Assembly (NCBI RefSeq): GCF_003968755.1
Contig: NZ_RYDL01000012.1
Location: 34,178-98,177 of the forward strand
From: Flavobacterium sp. RSP15
GTDB taxonomy: Bacteria > Bacteroidota > Bacteroidia > Flavobacteriales > Flavobacteriaceae
Direction of reading: 5' to 3'
Length of the DNA: 64,000 nt
Shown: one piece after another, positions 17,806-26,849 of the stretch
How the letters are laid out: every line of letters begins with the position of its first letter
Numbering within the stretch: the stretch's first letter is position 1
The notes under the pieces: model-generated
Seen by the model: only the letters and a program-made list of their open reading frames with translations
What the model was told of the DNA's origin: nothing
The model's database searches: none
Made by a program: the position numbers and the translations under genes

Positions 17806-17835
17806 CAAAGTTAATTTAAAAGATAACTTATTTCA
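17806..17835 (-). promoter_or_regulatory. Promoter of the toxin-antitoxin pair
   Basis: TAACTTTG at 17813-17806 matches TAnnTTTG, and a TTG lies about 20 nt further upstream. The -7 box ends 4 nt before the toxin ATG, predicting a transcript with almost no leader. Confidence 0.5.
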
Positions 17836-17933
17836 ACTTATTTAACGTCTATTTTTCTTTCTACACAAATTTTTATCACATTATAGTTACCCTAAAAGGC
17901 TGTTTTTTTTTTAGCAGGAACGACTGATAATTT

Positions 17934-18298
17934 AATTGGTTAATAGTTTAAGTGGTTAACTGGTTAATCGTTTAACTGGTTAATCGTTGAAGTGGTTAAG
18001 TGGTTAACTGGTTAATCGTTTACTATTTCGTTAATCGATTAAATCTTTTTCTTTAAATGGTTAATCGTTTACTTCTTCGTTAATCGATTAAACTTTTTTT
18101 TTAAATGGTTAATCGTTGAAGTGGTTAACTGGTTAATCGTTTACTATTTCGTTAATCGATTAACCCTTTCCTAAGCGATTAAACGATTAATCTTTTCTTA
18201 ACCGATTAATCTTTTCTCATCGATTAAGCGATTAAACTTTTCTTAAACGATTAAACCTTTCTTAAACGATTAACCCTTTCCTAACCGATTAAAACTAT
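17934..18298. repeat. GGTTAATCG/CGATTAACC repeat array, block B
   Basis: About 365 bp made of short related words: GGTTAATCGTTTA, TGGTTAACTGG, TTCGTTAATCGATTAA and CTTTCCTAACGATTAA variants. In the left half the units are mainly in GGTTAATCG orientation, in the right half mainly CGATTAA, so the block as a whole can fold back on itself. It separates the toxin gene from the AlbA_2 pseudogene. Confidence 0.9.
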
Positions 18299-18319
18299 CA
18301 TAATTTACAACGAAGTTTT

Positions 18320-19675
18320 TCATTCTACATTAGTATTTATTTTCCAATAGCCACCCGTTTTAGGCACGCCTTTGAACTCTATCTTATTTTCTTCTCTTAA
18401 TGTTTTTATCCAGCGTTCTATCGTTCTTTGCGTAACTTTGAACTGTTTCTCCATAGCTAAAGCATTAGTTCCTGGATTATTTTCGATAAAAATAAGAAGC
18501 GTTTTTACACCGACATTTACACCGACATCTACACCGACATTTACCTCCTCATTTTCCCGTACACTTATTTTTTGCTTGGTGTAACGCAGCGTCAACAGAA
18601 AGCCACTCTGGATTTCGCCAAACTCCATTTTCATAGTTGGGTATTCCTTTATCTCTTTACGAATTCGTATCAATCCACTACCGTATTTTTCAATATCACC
18701 AGTGAGATAAAACGCCTCAGCTATCAATTTGTTGCGGGCATGGGCTTGCTAATTGTCTTTATTAAGTTCCTCTACGGTAACATTTCCATAAAGAATTCCC
18801 GGATTATAAAAAGTGATATAATTGTCGAAAATTTTTATTTGGATGTCTATGAGACTCATATAATCCCGATGAATAATCGCATTGAGCACTATTTCTCGCA
18901 ATGCAGGAAGCGGATATTCGAAAATTTCCGTCCGTTGCGTAGGCATTCCCGTTATCTCAAAAGCCACTTTGATCTGACCTATGATATAGCGCATGGTTTC
19001 TTCGACTGCGTCAAACAAGGTTCCATTCAGCATCTTGTCGTCAATAATCAACGAAGGCGTTTTTAATCTACCGAGGTGAACGTTATACCCTGTAGTTTCT
19101 TTGCCAAATAGCAACCATGCTGCATTAGTAATTCCTTTTGCATCCACTAATTTCAGTTTTTGTAGGTTTTCTATCCAACTGCCATCCAATTTGAATCGCC
19201 CGGTAGCATTTACTTTTTCGATAAATACAGTCACTTTATATGAATCTAAATCTTCCAGACTTTTCCCCTGAGCGGGGTAGGAATCCCAGAAAAGCTGTAA
19301 AGATTGCAAACTCAAATTCGTTATTTCTATCGCCGAAAGTTGGTGATTCGAGTTGTTAACCCGTTTGTAATACCTTCCTTTAAATGAAACTGGTTTTACG
19401 GGAAACTCATTTACCCTTAAACAAACGACTTCTTTCCCTTGGATAATTAAGGGTTCTATATCGGCAATGATACTGGGTTGTGTTTTATTTTTTATTTCAT
19501 TTATCTAATTTGCGATCGTTTCCTTACCTATGAAAAAATTAGGAACCGGATTTCCTTTATCATCTAGACCTATATGTACTTTTCCTCCCTTGGTGTTGAC
19601 AAAGGCACACAATGTTTCTATCGTAGTTTCATTGAAGCTGGATTTGAATTCTGTATGTTGGTTTTCTGTTTTCAA
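18320..19675 (-). pseudogene. AlbA_2-domain ATP-binding regulator (COG2865 type) with two in-frame TAG codons
   Basis: One reading frame runs from about 19675 (TTG; no ATG found) to the stop at 18320, about 452 codons with no frameshift. It encodes an N-terminal AlbA_2 domain (HTEFKSSFNETTIE, then CAFVNTKGGKVHIGLDD), a middle region and a GHKL-like part (REIVLNAIIHRDY, then GDIEKYGSGLIRI), and a C-terminal winged HTH after a Val-Gly-Asn-Val-Gly repeat. Two amber codons interrupt it, at 19507-19505 where the family usually has Trp, and at 18751-18749 where Tyr is expected. Such proteins are putative transcriptional regulators. The single frame with only nonsense changes suggests recent inactivation or suppression. 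Confidence 0.85.
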
Positions 19676-19725
19676 TTTATTGTCCGGGGACTGTTTTTGG
19701 TCTTTTGTTGAATGAGTTAAGTTTT

Positions 19726-19993
19726 TAACTGGATAATCGGTTACTATTTCATTATCTGATTAAACTTTTTTCCTTTAAATGGTTAACTGCTTAATCGTTT
19801 AACTGGTTAATCGTTTACGATTTTGTTAGCCGATTAAACCTTTTCCTTTTAAATGGTTAATCGTTTAACTGGTTAACTGGTTAATCGTTTACTATTTCGT
19901 TAACCGATTAACCCTTTCTTAAACGATTAAACCTTTCTTAACCGATTAAACTTTTCTTAACCAATTAACTCTTTCTTAAACGATTAAACTTTT
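19726..19993. repeat. GGTTAATCG/CGATTAACC repeat array, block C
   Basis: Same word set as block B: GGTTAACTGCTTAATCG, TTTACGATTTTGTTAGCCGATTAA and CTTTCTTAAACGATTAA units. It starts at the 5' edge of the AlbA_2 pseudogene and ends exactly where the RhuM frame loses family similarity, so it forms the boundary of both decayed genes. Confidence 0.88.
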
Positions 19994-20600
19994 TTCTCTC
20001 TTTGACAACTGTACTAAAACAGTTTCGTCTACGAAATTATCAATAAGTAGGATCGATTTTTTTGCAGATTTTATCAGTCTGGAAACAAAGGAATGTGCAT
20101 CGAAAATTTGTCCGTCATAGAAAATCCCTTAATTAGGAGGTAAATTTGTTTTTAAAATCAAATCAAATTCATGGTTTTTATTTTCCAAAGAACCTACTTT
20201 TTTTTCTAAAACATCCATTCGATGATGAATAGCATAGCCTTTGAGCAGATAGTTTTTCAGAATTTTATTTGCCCAAATACGAAACTGAACCCCTCTATTT
20301 GATTTCACTCGATAACCTAAAGACATAATCATGTCCAAATTATAAAACTCTACTTGATACGTTTTACCATCACTAGCAGTTGTCGCAAATTTTGCGACAA
20401 CTTGAATTCCTTCAAGTTCTTCTTTGAGTGCATTAGAAATATGCTTGCCTATAGTTTTAATATCACGATCAAACAAATCAGCGAGTTGAATTCGATTTAA
20501 CCACACCGTTTCATCTTCAATACGAACCTCAATTTGACTTGTCAGAATTTCAGATTGATAAATGATGATTTCGTTGTTGATTATTTTTTGCTTGGTTGTT
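19994..20600 (-). pseudogene. RhuM-family protein remnant, start lost, internal stop, C-terminus missing
   Basis: The minus frame reads NNEIIIYQSE, IEVRIEDETVWLNRIQLADL, EFYNLDMIMSLGYRVKSNRG, VQFRIWANKILKNYLLKGY and LENKNHEFDLILKTNLPPN, all typical of the RhuM/virulence-protein family (about 330 residues). A TAA at 20131-20129 replaces an expected Gln codon, after which the same frame continues (GIFYDGQIFDAHSFVSRL, then KSILLIDNFVDETV) until it meets repeat array C. No start codon is left before the conserved N-terminus, which abuts array D. The gene is therefore dead or read only in part. RhuM function is not established; it is common in accessory DNA and near restriction systems. Confidence 0.82.
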
Positions 20601-20603
20601 TTT

Positions 20604-20834
20604 TTAAATGGTTAATCGTTTAAATGGTTAACTGGTTAATCGTTTACTACTTCGTTAACCGATTAAACCTTTTTCTTTAAATGGTTAATCGTTTACTATT
20701 TCGTTAACCGATTAACCCTTTCTTAAACGATTAAACCTTTTCTAACCGATTAAACTTTTCCTAAACGATTAAACTTTTCCTAACCGATTAACCCTTTCTT
20801 AAACGATTAAACCTTTTCTAACCGACTAAACTTT
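20604..20834. repeat. GGTTAATCG/CGATTAACC repeat array, block D
   Basis: About 230 bp of the same words, again with GGTTAATCG forms on the left and CGATTAA forms on the right. It ends only 4 bp before the fcl stop codon and begins at the 5' side of the RhuM remnant. Confidence 0.88.
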
Positions 20835-20837
20835 CCC

Positions 20838-21788
20838 CTACATCTTAACTTCCTTAAATGCATTTACATTCTCCAAAAACCAATCGTAGGTTCTCTGGAT
20901 TCCTTCTTCCAACTGCACTTGGTGTTTCCATCCTAGTGCGTGCATTTTGGAACTGTCCATTAGTTTTCTGGGTGTACCGTCCGGTTTGCTGGTGTCCCAA
21001 ATAATTTCTCCTTGATGTCCTGTGATTTTTTGAATGGTTTTGGCCAACTGTGTGATCGTCAAATCTTCTCCGGTACCCACATTATATAAATAGTCCGGTA
21101 ACTTATTCTCTAAAGCAAAAACAACGGCCTGCGCCATATCCTCTACAAATAGAAACTCTCTCATAGGCGTTCCGCTACCCCAAAGGGTTACCGGAGCCTG
21201 ATTGTTTTCCTTGGCTTCATGAAATTTGCGCATCATTGCCGGTAAAACATGTGAGCTGTTTAAATCGAAATTATCATGAGTGCCATATAAATTGGTAGGC
21301 ATTAAGCTCACATAATCCTTTCCAAATTGCTTCCGAATCGCCTCACAAGCTTTGACTCCCGTGATTTTTGCAATAGCGTACCACTCGTTTGTAGGTTCCA
21401 AGGGACCTGTGAGCAAGTATTCCTCTTTCAAGGGTTGTGGTGCCAATTTAGGATAGATGCACGAACTTCCCAGAAAAATAAATTTCTCGACACCCGATTG
21501 TAAAGCGGTATCAATAAGATTATTCTGGATTTGCATGTTTTCCATCAGAAATTGGTACGGAAAATCATTATTAGCCAATATCCCTCCTACTTTTGCAGCT
21601 GCATCAATAATGACTTCTGGTTTTTCAGCAGTCAAAAAATCGCTCACGGCTTGCTGGTTTCGCAAATCCAGTTGCTTGCTGGACATACCTATCAAATTCG
21701 TATAGCCTTTAGCAGTCAGCGTTCTCCAAATGGCACTTCCCACCATTCCATTGTGTCCTGCGATATATATTTTAGCCTCTTTATTCAT
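20838..21788 (-). CDS. fcl: GDP-L-fucose synthase
   Basis: A 316-residue SDR that epimerises and reduces the Gmd product to GDP-L-fucose. Direct signs: IAGHNGMVGSAIWRTL cofactor loop, AAAKVGGILANN, FLGSSCIYPKLAPQPLKEE with the catalytic Ser and Cys, EPTNEWYAIAKITG with YxxxK, and NLYGTHDNFDLNSSHVLPA. Length matches E. coli WcaG/Fcl (321). It follows manC by 9 bp and would normally adjoin gmd, which lies beyond the repeat arrays. Block D begins 4 bp after its stop, so transcription from manC-fcl must cross the arrays to reach gmd unless gmd has its own promoter. Confidence 0.97.
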   Translation of the reverse strand: MNKEAKIYIAGHNGMVGSAIWRTLTAKGYTNLIGMSSKQLDLRNQQAVSDFLTAEKPEVIIDAAAKVGGILANNDFPYQFLMENMQIQNNLIDTALQSGVEKFIFLGSSCIYPKLAPQPLKEEYLLTGPLEPTNEWYAIAKITGVKACEAIRKQFGKDYVSLMPTNLYGTHDNFDLNSSHVLPAMMRKFHEAKENNQAPVTLWGSGTPMREFLFVEDMAQAVVFALENKLPDYLYNVGTGEDLTITQLAKTIQKITGHQGEIIWDTSKPDGTPRKLMDSSKMHALGWKHQVQLEEGIQRTYDWFLENVNAFKEVKM

Positions 21789-21797
21789 AACTGCTAT

Positions 21798-22805
21798 TTA
21801 ATTTAACAAATCAGAATTTACTTTTTCTAACTCGGCATACACATTTTTAACATCTTGAGAATTCTCCTTTTGAAGAATCAAATTAGCAGTATTCGTATAG
21901 ACGAAAATAGTGTTTTTCATTCCCACAAATGCCGTATAATTTGTATTGCCAATCACCATATTTCCATTGGCATCAATAGAATGCCCCGTTGCCACTAAAT
22001 AGTCGTAGACCGATTCGAAAGAACCCAAGTCCGACCATGAAAATTCAGACACGACCACTTTTATCTTTTTACTGCGCTCCATTACCGCATAATCAATACT
22101 GATGGATGGTATATCCATGGATAAAGCCAAATCTAGATTTCCATTGCTGTTGTTGTCCCAGGCAATTTTAGATTTTTCATAGACTTCCGGGTTATAGGTC
22201 TTTAATTCCTCCAGAAAAATGCCTGCTTTGAAACAAAACATCCCGCTGTTCCATAAAAAATTGCCTCTGGCTATAAAATCTCTTGCAGACACCTGATTGG
22301 GTTTTTCCCGGAAGGAAACCACATCCTCGCCCTTGCGCTCAATATATCCGTATCCCGTTTCCGGTTTTGTCGGAATAATACCGAAAGTAACAATAAAACC
22401 GTTAGAAGCCTTTTCTACTGCTTCCTGAATCGCCTTATTATAGTGTTCCATGTCGCCTATGATATGATCCGAGGGCGTCACGATTAAAATAGCCTCCGGA
22501 TCAGAAGCTAGTGCAGCAAAAGCGATGGCTGCAGCCGTGTTTCTGGGGGTTGACTCAATAATATCAATATATGGTGTATTGGATTTTTCTAGAATGTGCC
22601 GACTTAAATGACAGTTATCACTATTTCCCACAACCATAACCTGGTCCACCAAAGTACGATTCCGTTCGACAGTCATTGCAAATAACGATTTACCTTCAAA
22701 TAAATCTAAATATTGTTTGGGTTGACTTTTGCGAGATAGCGGCCACAATCGGCTTCCCACTCCTCCGGTAAGGATTACATGTGTTACTGCAGGCTGTTTT
22801 TTCAT
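21798..22805 (-). CDS. manC: Mannose-1-phosphate guanylyltransferase
   Basis: A 335-residue nucleotidyltransferase making GDP-mannose, the donor that feeds Gmd and Fcl. The N-terminal signature ILTGGVGSRLWPLSR with KQYLDLF is present. TPRNTAAAIAFAAL (about residues 85-98), VTPSDHIIG and FREKPN follow, and GNFLWNSGMFCF is conserved. The protein is the short form, with no C-terminal phosphomannose isomerase domain, so mannose-6-phosphate must come from another gene. It heads the manC-fcl pair. Confidence 0.95.
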   Translation of the reverse strand: MKKQPAVTHVILTGGVGSRLWPLSRKSQPKQYLDLFEGKSLFAMTVERNRTLVDQVMVVGNSDNCHLSRHILEKSNTPYIDIIESTPRNTAAAIAFAALASDPEAILIVTPSDHIIGDMEHYNKAIQEAVEKASNGFIVTFGIIPTKPETGYGYIERKGEDVVSFREKPNQVSARDFIARGNFLWNSGMFCFKAGIFLEELKTYNPEVYEKSKIAWDNNSNGNLDLALSMDIPSISIDYAVMERSKKIKVVVSEFSWSDLGSFESVYDYLVATGHSIDANGNMVIGNTNYTAFVGMKNTIFVYTNTANLILQKENSQDVKNVYAELEKVNSDLLN

Positions 22806-22934
22806 ACTATTTTTTATGCAATTAGTGCTTATAAGTGACTTGCTACCTCGATTTGGGGTTTACAAAACAGCCTATTGGCGACTATTTTAATTATATTTCT
22901 ATGTAGACAGGAATTAAATTCCCTTTTTTTCTTT

Positions 22935-23082
22935 CACTTCTCACCATTCACTTCTCACCTTTCACTTCTCACCTTTCACTTCTCACCATTCACCACTCAC
23001 CATTCACTTCTCACCACTCACCATTCACTTCTCACCATTCACTTCTCACCATTCACTTCTCACCACTCACCATTCACTAAAA
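22935..23082. repeat. TCACTTC/TCACCAT minisatellite
   Basis: About 150 bp are built almost only from 7-10-bp words TCACTTC, TCACCAT, TCACCTT and CCACTCACC, directly after the cytidylyltransferase stop. The same words occur on the other strand at 45571-45708 and as a short trace at 44040-44062. Confidence 0.9.
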
Positions 23083-23086
23083 AACA

Positions 23087-23521
23087 CTACTTCTCTTTCA
23101 ACAATTCTTTCTCTGCGACTTCTTTTCTCAAGCTGCTGCTTGAAAAGCGATGGTCTCGTATGTTGAAAAAAAGTGCTATCCCCTTTTCTTCGCAGTAATT
23201 TCGTCCCGTAAAATTCTTGTCTTTGTACTCATCGCCTACGATGCGTACATCAAGTTTGAACGAACGTAAAATATCTTCTAAATCTTGTTCCGTGGCATAA
23301 GGAACTATTTCATCTACATACTTACAGCCTTTGAGTTGAATATAGCGTTCAACCACAGATTGGGTAGGCCTGTTTTTTTCAGGACGATCGATAGTAGGAT
23401 CTGTTTGCAGTCCCGCAATTAAATAGTCACACTGTCCTTTTGCTTCCTCTAACATTTTGATATGTCCGGCATGTAACAAATCAAAAGCACTGAATGTTAT
23501 TCCTATTTTCATATTTTTCAC
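23087..23521 (-). CDS. Cytidylyltransferase-family nucleotidyltransferase
   Basis: A 144-residue protein with the Rossmann-like fold of the TagD/RfaE-C group, which joins a nucleotide to a phosphorylated alcohol or sugar. It shows [17 protein letters not shown] with the HxGH catalytic motif (residues 17-20) and the C-terminal [11 protein letters not shown] corresponding to the ISSSxLR signature. [15 protein letters not shown] matches the loop of glycerol-3-phosphate cytidylyltransferases. The substrate is not certain: glycerol-3-phosphate or a sugar-phosphate are both possible. It sits between manC and the UDP-sugar dehydrogenase on the same strand. The minisatellite begins just after its stop. 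Confidence 0.85.
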   Translation of the reverse strand: MKNMKIGITFSAFDLLHAGHIKMLEEAKGQCDYLIAGLQTDPTIDRPEKNRPTQSVVERYIQLKGCKYVDEIVPYATEQDLEDILRSFKLDVRIVGDEYKDKNFTGRNYCEEKGIALFFNIRDHRFSSSSLRKEVAEKELLKEK

Positions 23522-23548
23522 TATTATGGTTTGAATCCGTAGTACTAT

Positions 23549-24877
23549 TTACAATCTCCCATCTACTGCATCCCCTAAAACTCCTTTTACATCATACAAC
23601 ACACTAGTTTCTTTTTGTAACTGCGACAAATCTATCGCTAAAAAGGCAGCATGCGCCACTCCTAACACAATGGCATCAAATTTTTTATTGGGCACTGTAG
23701 CGGTTGTTTCTAATTGGTATTCGTGTTGTACTTCTGATGGGTTTGCCAAGGGATCATAAATGGTGATGACAATGCCATAATCTGCTAACGCGGTGATTAC
23801 GTCCACAATTTTAGTATTGCGCACGTCGGGACAGTTTTCTTTGAAGGTGATGCCCAGCATTAAAAGTGCCGCTCCATTTATAGAAATGCCCTTTTTGATC
23901 ATCAATTTTACAATTTGAGACGCTACATATTCTCCCATACTGTCATTTAGGCGTCTTCCTGCTAATATAATTTCAGGATGATATCCAAATTCTTGTGCGC
24001 GTTGTGCCAAATAATAGGGATCTACCCCAATACAATGTCCGCCCACTAATCCGGGTTTGAAAGGCAGAAAATTCCATTTGGTACTCGCTGCTTCCAAAAC
24101 GGCATGCGTGTCAATATTCATTAAATTAAATATCTTGGCCAATTCGTTTACAAACGCTATATTGATGTCGCGCTGTGAGTTTTCAATTACTTTGGCGGCT
24201 TCGGCTACTTTTATGCAAGGAGCCAGATGTGTTCCGGCCGTAATAACAGATTGGTATAATTTATTCACTTTTATTCCGATCTCAGGCGTGGAACCAGAAG
24301 TCACTTTCAGAATTTTTTCGACCGTATGTTCTTTGTCTCCGGGATTGATTCGCTCCGGGGAATAGCCAGCAAAAAAATCAACATTGAATTTTAATCCTGA
24401 AAATTTTTCTAATACAGGCACACATTCTTCCTCAGTTACACCAGGATAAACAGTGGATTCGTAGATGACGATATCGCCTTTTTTTAAAACCTTACCCACC
24501 GTTTCAGAGGATTTGTATAAAGGGGTTAAGTCCGGGCGGTTATTTTTGTCTACCGGAGTGGGAACTGTAATGATATAATAATTGCAATCCGCAATAGCAG
24601 CGCTGTCTGAAGTTACTACTAATCCGTTTGTAACAGACTGTCTGTCCAATGCGCTCTGCCTCTCGACTGCGCTCGAGGTGACAAAACTTGAGACTAATAC
24701 CTTGCGTAATACTTCATCCGAAATCTCTAGTGTAGTATCCGTGCCTGATTGTAAGGATGCTACCCGAGAGGCATTGATATCAAATCCCACAACAGCATAT
24801 TGAGTTGCAAATAATCGGGCCAATGGAAGTCCGACATACCCTAATCCAATTACCGCTATTTTTATACTTGAATTCAT
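23549..24877 (-). CDS. UDP-N-acetylhexosamine C6 dehydrogenase (TviB/WbpA-like)
   Basis: A nucleotide-sugar dehydrogenase of 442 residues from ATG at 24877 (MNSSIKIAVIGLGYVG); an ATG 33 bp upstream would add 11 unconserved residues. Seen: the NAD loop VIGLGYVGLPLARLFA, ITVPTPVDKNNRPDL, YESTVYPGVTEEECVPVLE, FAGYSPERINPGDKEHTVE, and the catalytic cysteine in GLVGGHCIGVDPYYLA. These motifs match the TviB/WbpA/WbpO branch, which makes UDP-GlcNAcA or UDP-GalNAcA. Odd: between the LRK of TTLEISDEVLRK and the DCNYYIITVP strand there are about 25 extra residues encoded by a palindromic repeat (24617-24694). Whether the enzyme tolerates this insert is open. Confidence 0.88.
   Translation of the reverse strand: MNSSIKIAVIGLGYVGLPLARLFATQYAVVGFDINASRVASLQSGTDTTLEISDEVLRKVLVSSFVTSSAVERQSALDRQSVTNGLVVTSDSAAIADCNYYIITVPTPVDKNNRPDLTPLYKSSETVGKVLKKGDIVIYESTVYPGVTEEECVPVLEKFSGLKFNVDFFAGYSPERINPGDKEHTVEKILKVTSGSTPEIGIKVNKLYQSVITAGTHLAPCIKVAEAAKVIENSQRDINIAFVNELAKIFNLMNIDTHAVLEAASTKWNFLPFKPGLVGGHCIGVDPYYLAQRAQEFGYHPEIILAGRRLNDSMGEYVASQIVKLMIKKGISINGAALLMLGITFKENCPDVRNTKIVDVITALADYGIVITIYDPLANPSEVQHEYQLETTATVPNKKFDAIVLGVAHAAFLAIDLSQLQKETSVLYDVKGVLGDAVDGRL
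24617..24694. repeat. REP-like palindrome inserted in frame in the dehydrogenase gene
   Basis: The stretch contains CTCGACTGCGCTCGAG, a near-palindrome of the same kind as the TTCGAGTGCGAAGCGTATCGAG blocks at 25.3 and 28.0 kb. It adds SSFVTSSAVERQSALDRQ and a few more residues to the protein without breaking the frame. Confidence 0.75.
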
Positions 24878-25283
24878 TTTTTTTAAAACAATTACAATTG
24901 AATTGTACATTTTAACCCACCGCTTCGCGATTCCAACTCACAAAAATGAGCCGAAAAAGTCAACGATAATGGAGGCAAATATAACTAGAATATGTTGCCG
25001 TTTTATTTTTTATTTCTTTTCTGAAACACAAAAAAGCATAAAAAAAAACACAAACAACTAGCAATCAATACAAAACATTTGCTAAATTCATTTAAACTCC
25101 GATGAAAAATCACCTAAATCAGTGACTAAAAAAGAAGCCCTACGAAACCGATTTTAACTATACCGTACCATACTATAAATGTATCGTCTTCTTGTTTTTT
25201 GATAAGAACGGATATTTCCTTTTGAACCAGTAGGTCATTACGGTTTGTTACCCTTAAAAACTTACTTTTATTCCCGTTGCCTG
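24878..25283. other. Gene-free stretch upstream of the dehydrogenase
   Basis: About 400 bp with no frame of convincing length. It holds AT-rich leader DNA of the dehydrogenase gene and the approach to the REP-like block. No promoter box clear enough to name was found. Confidence 0.5.
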
Positions 25284-25475
25284 TAATTATACCAAACGTC
25301 AGTTCGAGTGCAAAGCGTATCGAGAACCGTTTTTAATTATACCAAACGTCAGTTCGAGTGCGAAGCTGTATCGAGAACCGTTTTTAATTCAAAATTTTCT
25401 TGTTCTCGATACGATCCCGCCCAAAAGCAGGATCACTCGAACTGACGAAAATTATCATCAAAAACTAATTATACC
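25284..25475. repeat. REP-like repeat block 1 (two direct units and one inverted unit)
   Basis: Two 50-bp direct units (TAATTATACCAAACGTCAG, then TTCGAGTGC, then GTATCGAGAACCG) at 25284 and 25334 are followed by the inverted arm TTGTTCTCGATACGATCCCG...CACTCGAACTGACG. The arms can form a long hairpin. A near-identical block in the same orientation lies at 28047-28232, so the two flank rmlB and wzm. Confidence 0.92.
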
Positions 25476-25487
25476 CCGCGTGATATT

Positions 25488-25640
25488 TTAATCTATTTTA
25501 TGTAAACCTACACAATCGATTTGCTTTTTACGATGAAAAATCAAAGCGCACAACCGCATGAATGGATTGAATCGTTTTAATAAACAAGCTGTAATCATCC
25601 GATTATACGCTGGATGATAGCTATAGTCCCGAGAAATATT
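25488..25640 (-). pseudogene. Possible 3' gene remnant after rmlB
   Basis: A 50-codon frame directly behind rmlB, in another phase, reads coding-like (RDYSYHPAYNRMITACLLKR, then a Phe/Arg-rich end with HRKKQID) and stops at 25488. It has no start of its own. I do not recognise the family. It may be the tail of a gene replaced by rmlB, or a chance frame. Confidence 0.3.
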
Positions 25641-26685
25641 ATCGATACTGTTTTTTATAATATGACGCGTATTCACCGGAAGTCACATGATGCAACCACT
25701 CCGTATTATTCAAATACCAATCAACGGTTATTTCCAATCCCTGTTCAAAAGTAACAGAAGGTTTCCAACATAATTCCTTGTTTATTTTAGAAGCATCAAT
25801 TGCATAGCGCAAGTCATGTCCCGGTCTGTCTTTTACGTAAGTGATCAATTGTGCGGAGGTTCCGGGAGTGCGTCCCAATTTACCGTCCATAATGGTACAT
25901 AACAACCGAACCAAATCAATATTTTTCCATTCATTAAAACCTCCAATATTATAAGTTTCGTGATTTTTTCCGGTATGGTACACCAAATCTATGGCTCTGG
26001 CATGATCGATTACAAATAGCCAATCCCGGGTGTAATTCCCATCACCATACACCGGCAACGGCTGGTTGTTGATGATGTTATTGATAAATAAAGGGATTAA
26101 CTTTTCCGGAAAATGATTGGGACCATAATTATTCGAACAATTTGTCAGGACAAAAGGAAACTGATACGTTTCGCCGTAAGCTCTTACAAAATGGTCGGAA
26201 CTTGCTTTGGAAGCAGAATATGGAGAATTAGGGTCGTATGCTGTCGTCTCCGTAAATAGCCCTTCGGCTCCTAAAGAACCATAGACTTCATCCGTGCTGA
26301 TGTGGTAGAATCGTTTGCCTTCTGGTGCATCGAGCCATTGTTTTTTAGCGGCATTCAGCAGGTGTACGGTCCCAAAAACATTGGTCTTTACAAAGGCAAG
26401 AGGATCTTTGATAGAACGATCCACATGGGATTCAGCGGCAAGATGGATTACTCCGTCAAATTCGTGTTTTTCAAATAAATCTGCAATAAAATCTTCGTCC
26501 GTTATGTCTCCTTTTATAAACGTATAATTGGGTTCATTTTCGATGTCAACACTGTTTTCTAAATTTCCGGCATACGTCAGCGCATCTAAGTTGTAGATGT
26601 GATATTGCGGATATTTAGTAACAAATAACCGGACCACATGAGATCCTATAAATCCTGCTCCGCCTGTAATTAATATTTTTTTCAT
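25639..26685 (-). CDS. rfbB: dTDP-glucose 4,6-dehydratase
   Basis: A 348-residue extended SDR that makes dTDP-4-keto-6-deoxyglucose. ITGGAGFIGSHVVRLF is the NAD loop. HLAAESHVDRSI, HISTDEVYGSLG (catalytic Thr-Asp-Glu) and YSASKASSDHFVRAYGETY with YxxxK are diagnostic for RmlB/RfbB. TNCSNNYGPNHFPEKLIPL and GNYTRDWLFVIDHARAID are also seen. The partners RmlA, RmlC and RmlD are not in the window, so the product may be used by genes elsewhere. It is bracketed, together with the ABC permease, by two copies of a REP-like block. Confidence 0.96.
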   Translation of the reverse strand: MKKILITGGAGFIGSHVVRLFVTKYPQYHIYNLDALTYAGNLENSVDIENEPNYTFIKGDITDEDFIADLFEKHEFDGVIHLAAESHVDRSIKDPLAFVKTNVFGTVHLLNAAKKQWLDAPEGKRFYHISTDEVYGSLGAEGLFTETTAYDPNSPYSASKASSDHFVRAYGETYQFPFVLTNCSNNYGPNHFPEKLIPLFINNIINNQPLPVYGDGNYTRDWLFVIDHARAIDLVYHTGKNHETYNIGGFNEWKNIDLVRLLCTIMDGKLGRTPGTSAQLITYVKDRPGHDLRYAIDASKINKELCWKPSVTFEQGLEITVDWYLNNTEWLHHVTSGEYASYYKKQYR

Positions 26686-26849
26686 GTCTATTTTTATAAA
26701 GAGTAGTCTTGATCCATACTCCTGTTAGTTACATTTTTTTGTCCCATTGCGCAAAGTCGAGAGGTAAAATTAATTATACCCAACAGCTTAATTTCTTACT
26801 GGTTTAAAAATCAATCCTAAATGAACCCTTTCATCAAGACCGGTGCGCT

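Noticed and set aside
18572..19066. A 164-codon plus-strand frame opposite the AlbA_2 pseudogene
   Set aside because: It is the antisense shadow of a recognised protein frame and shows no family similarity.
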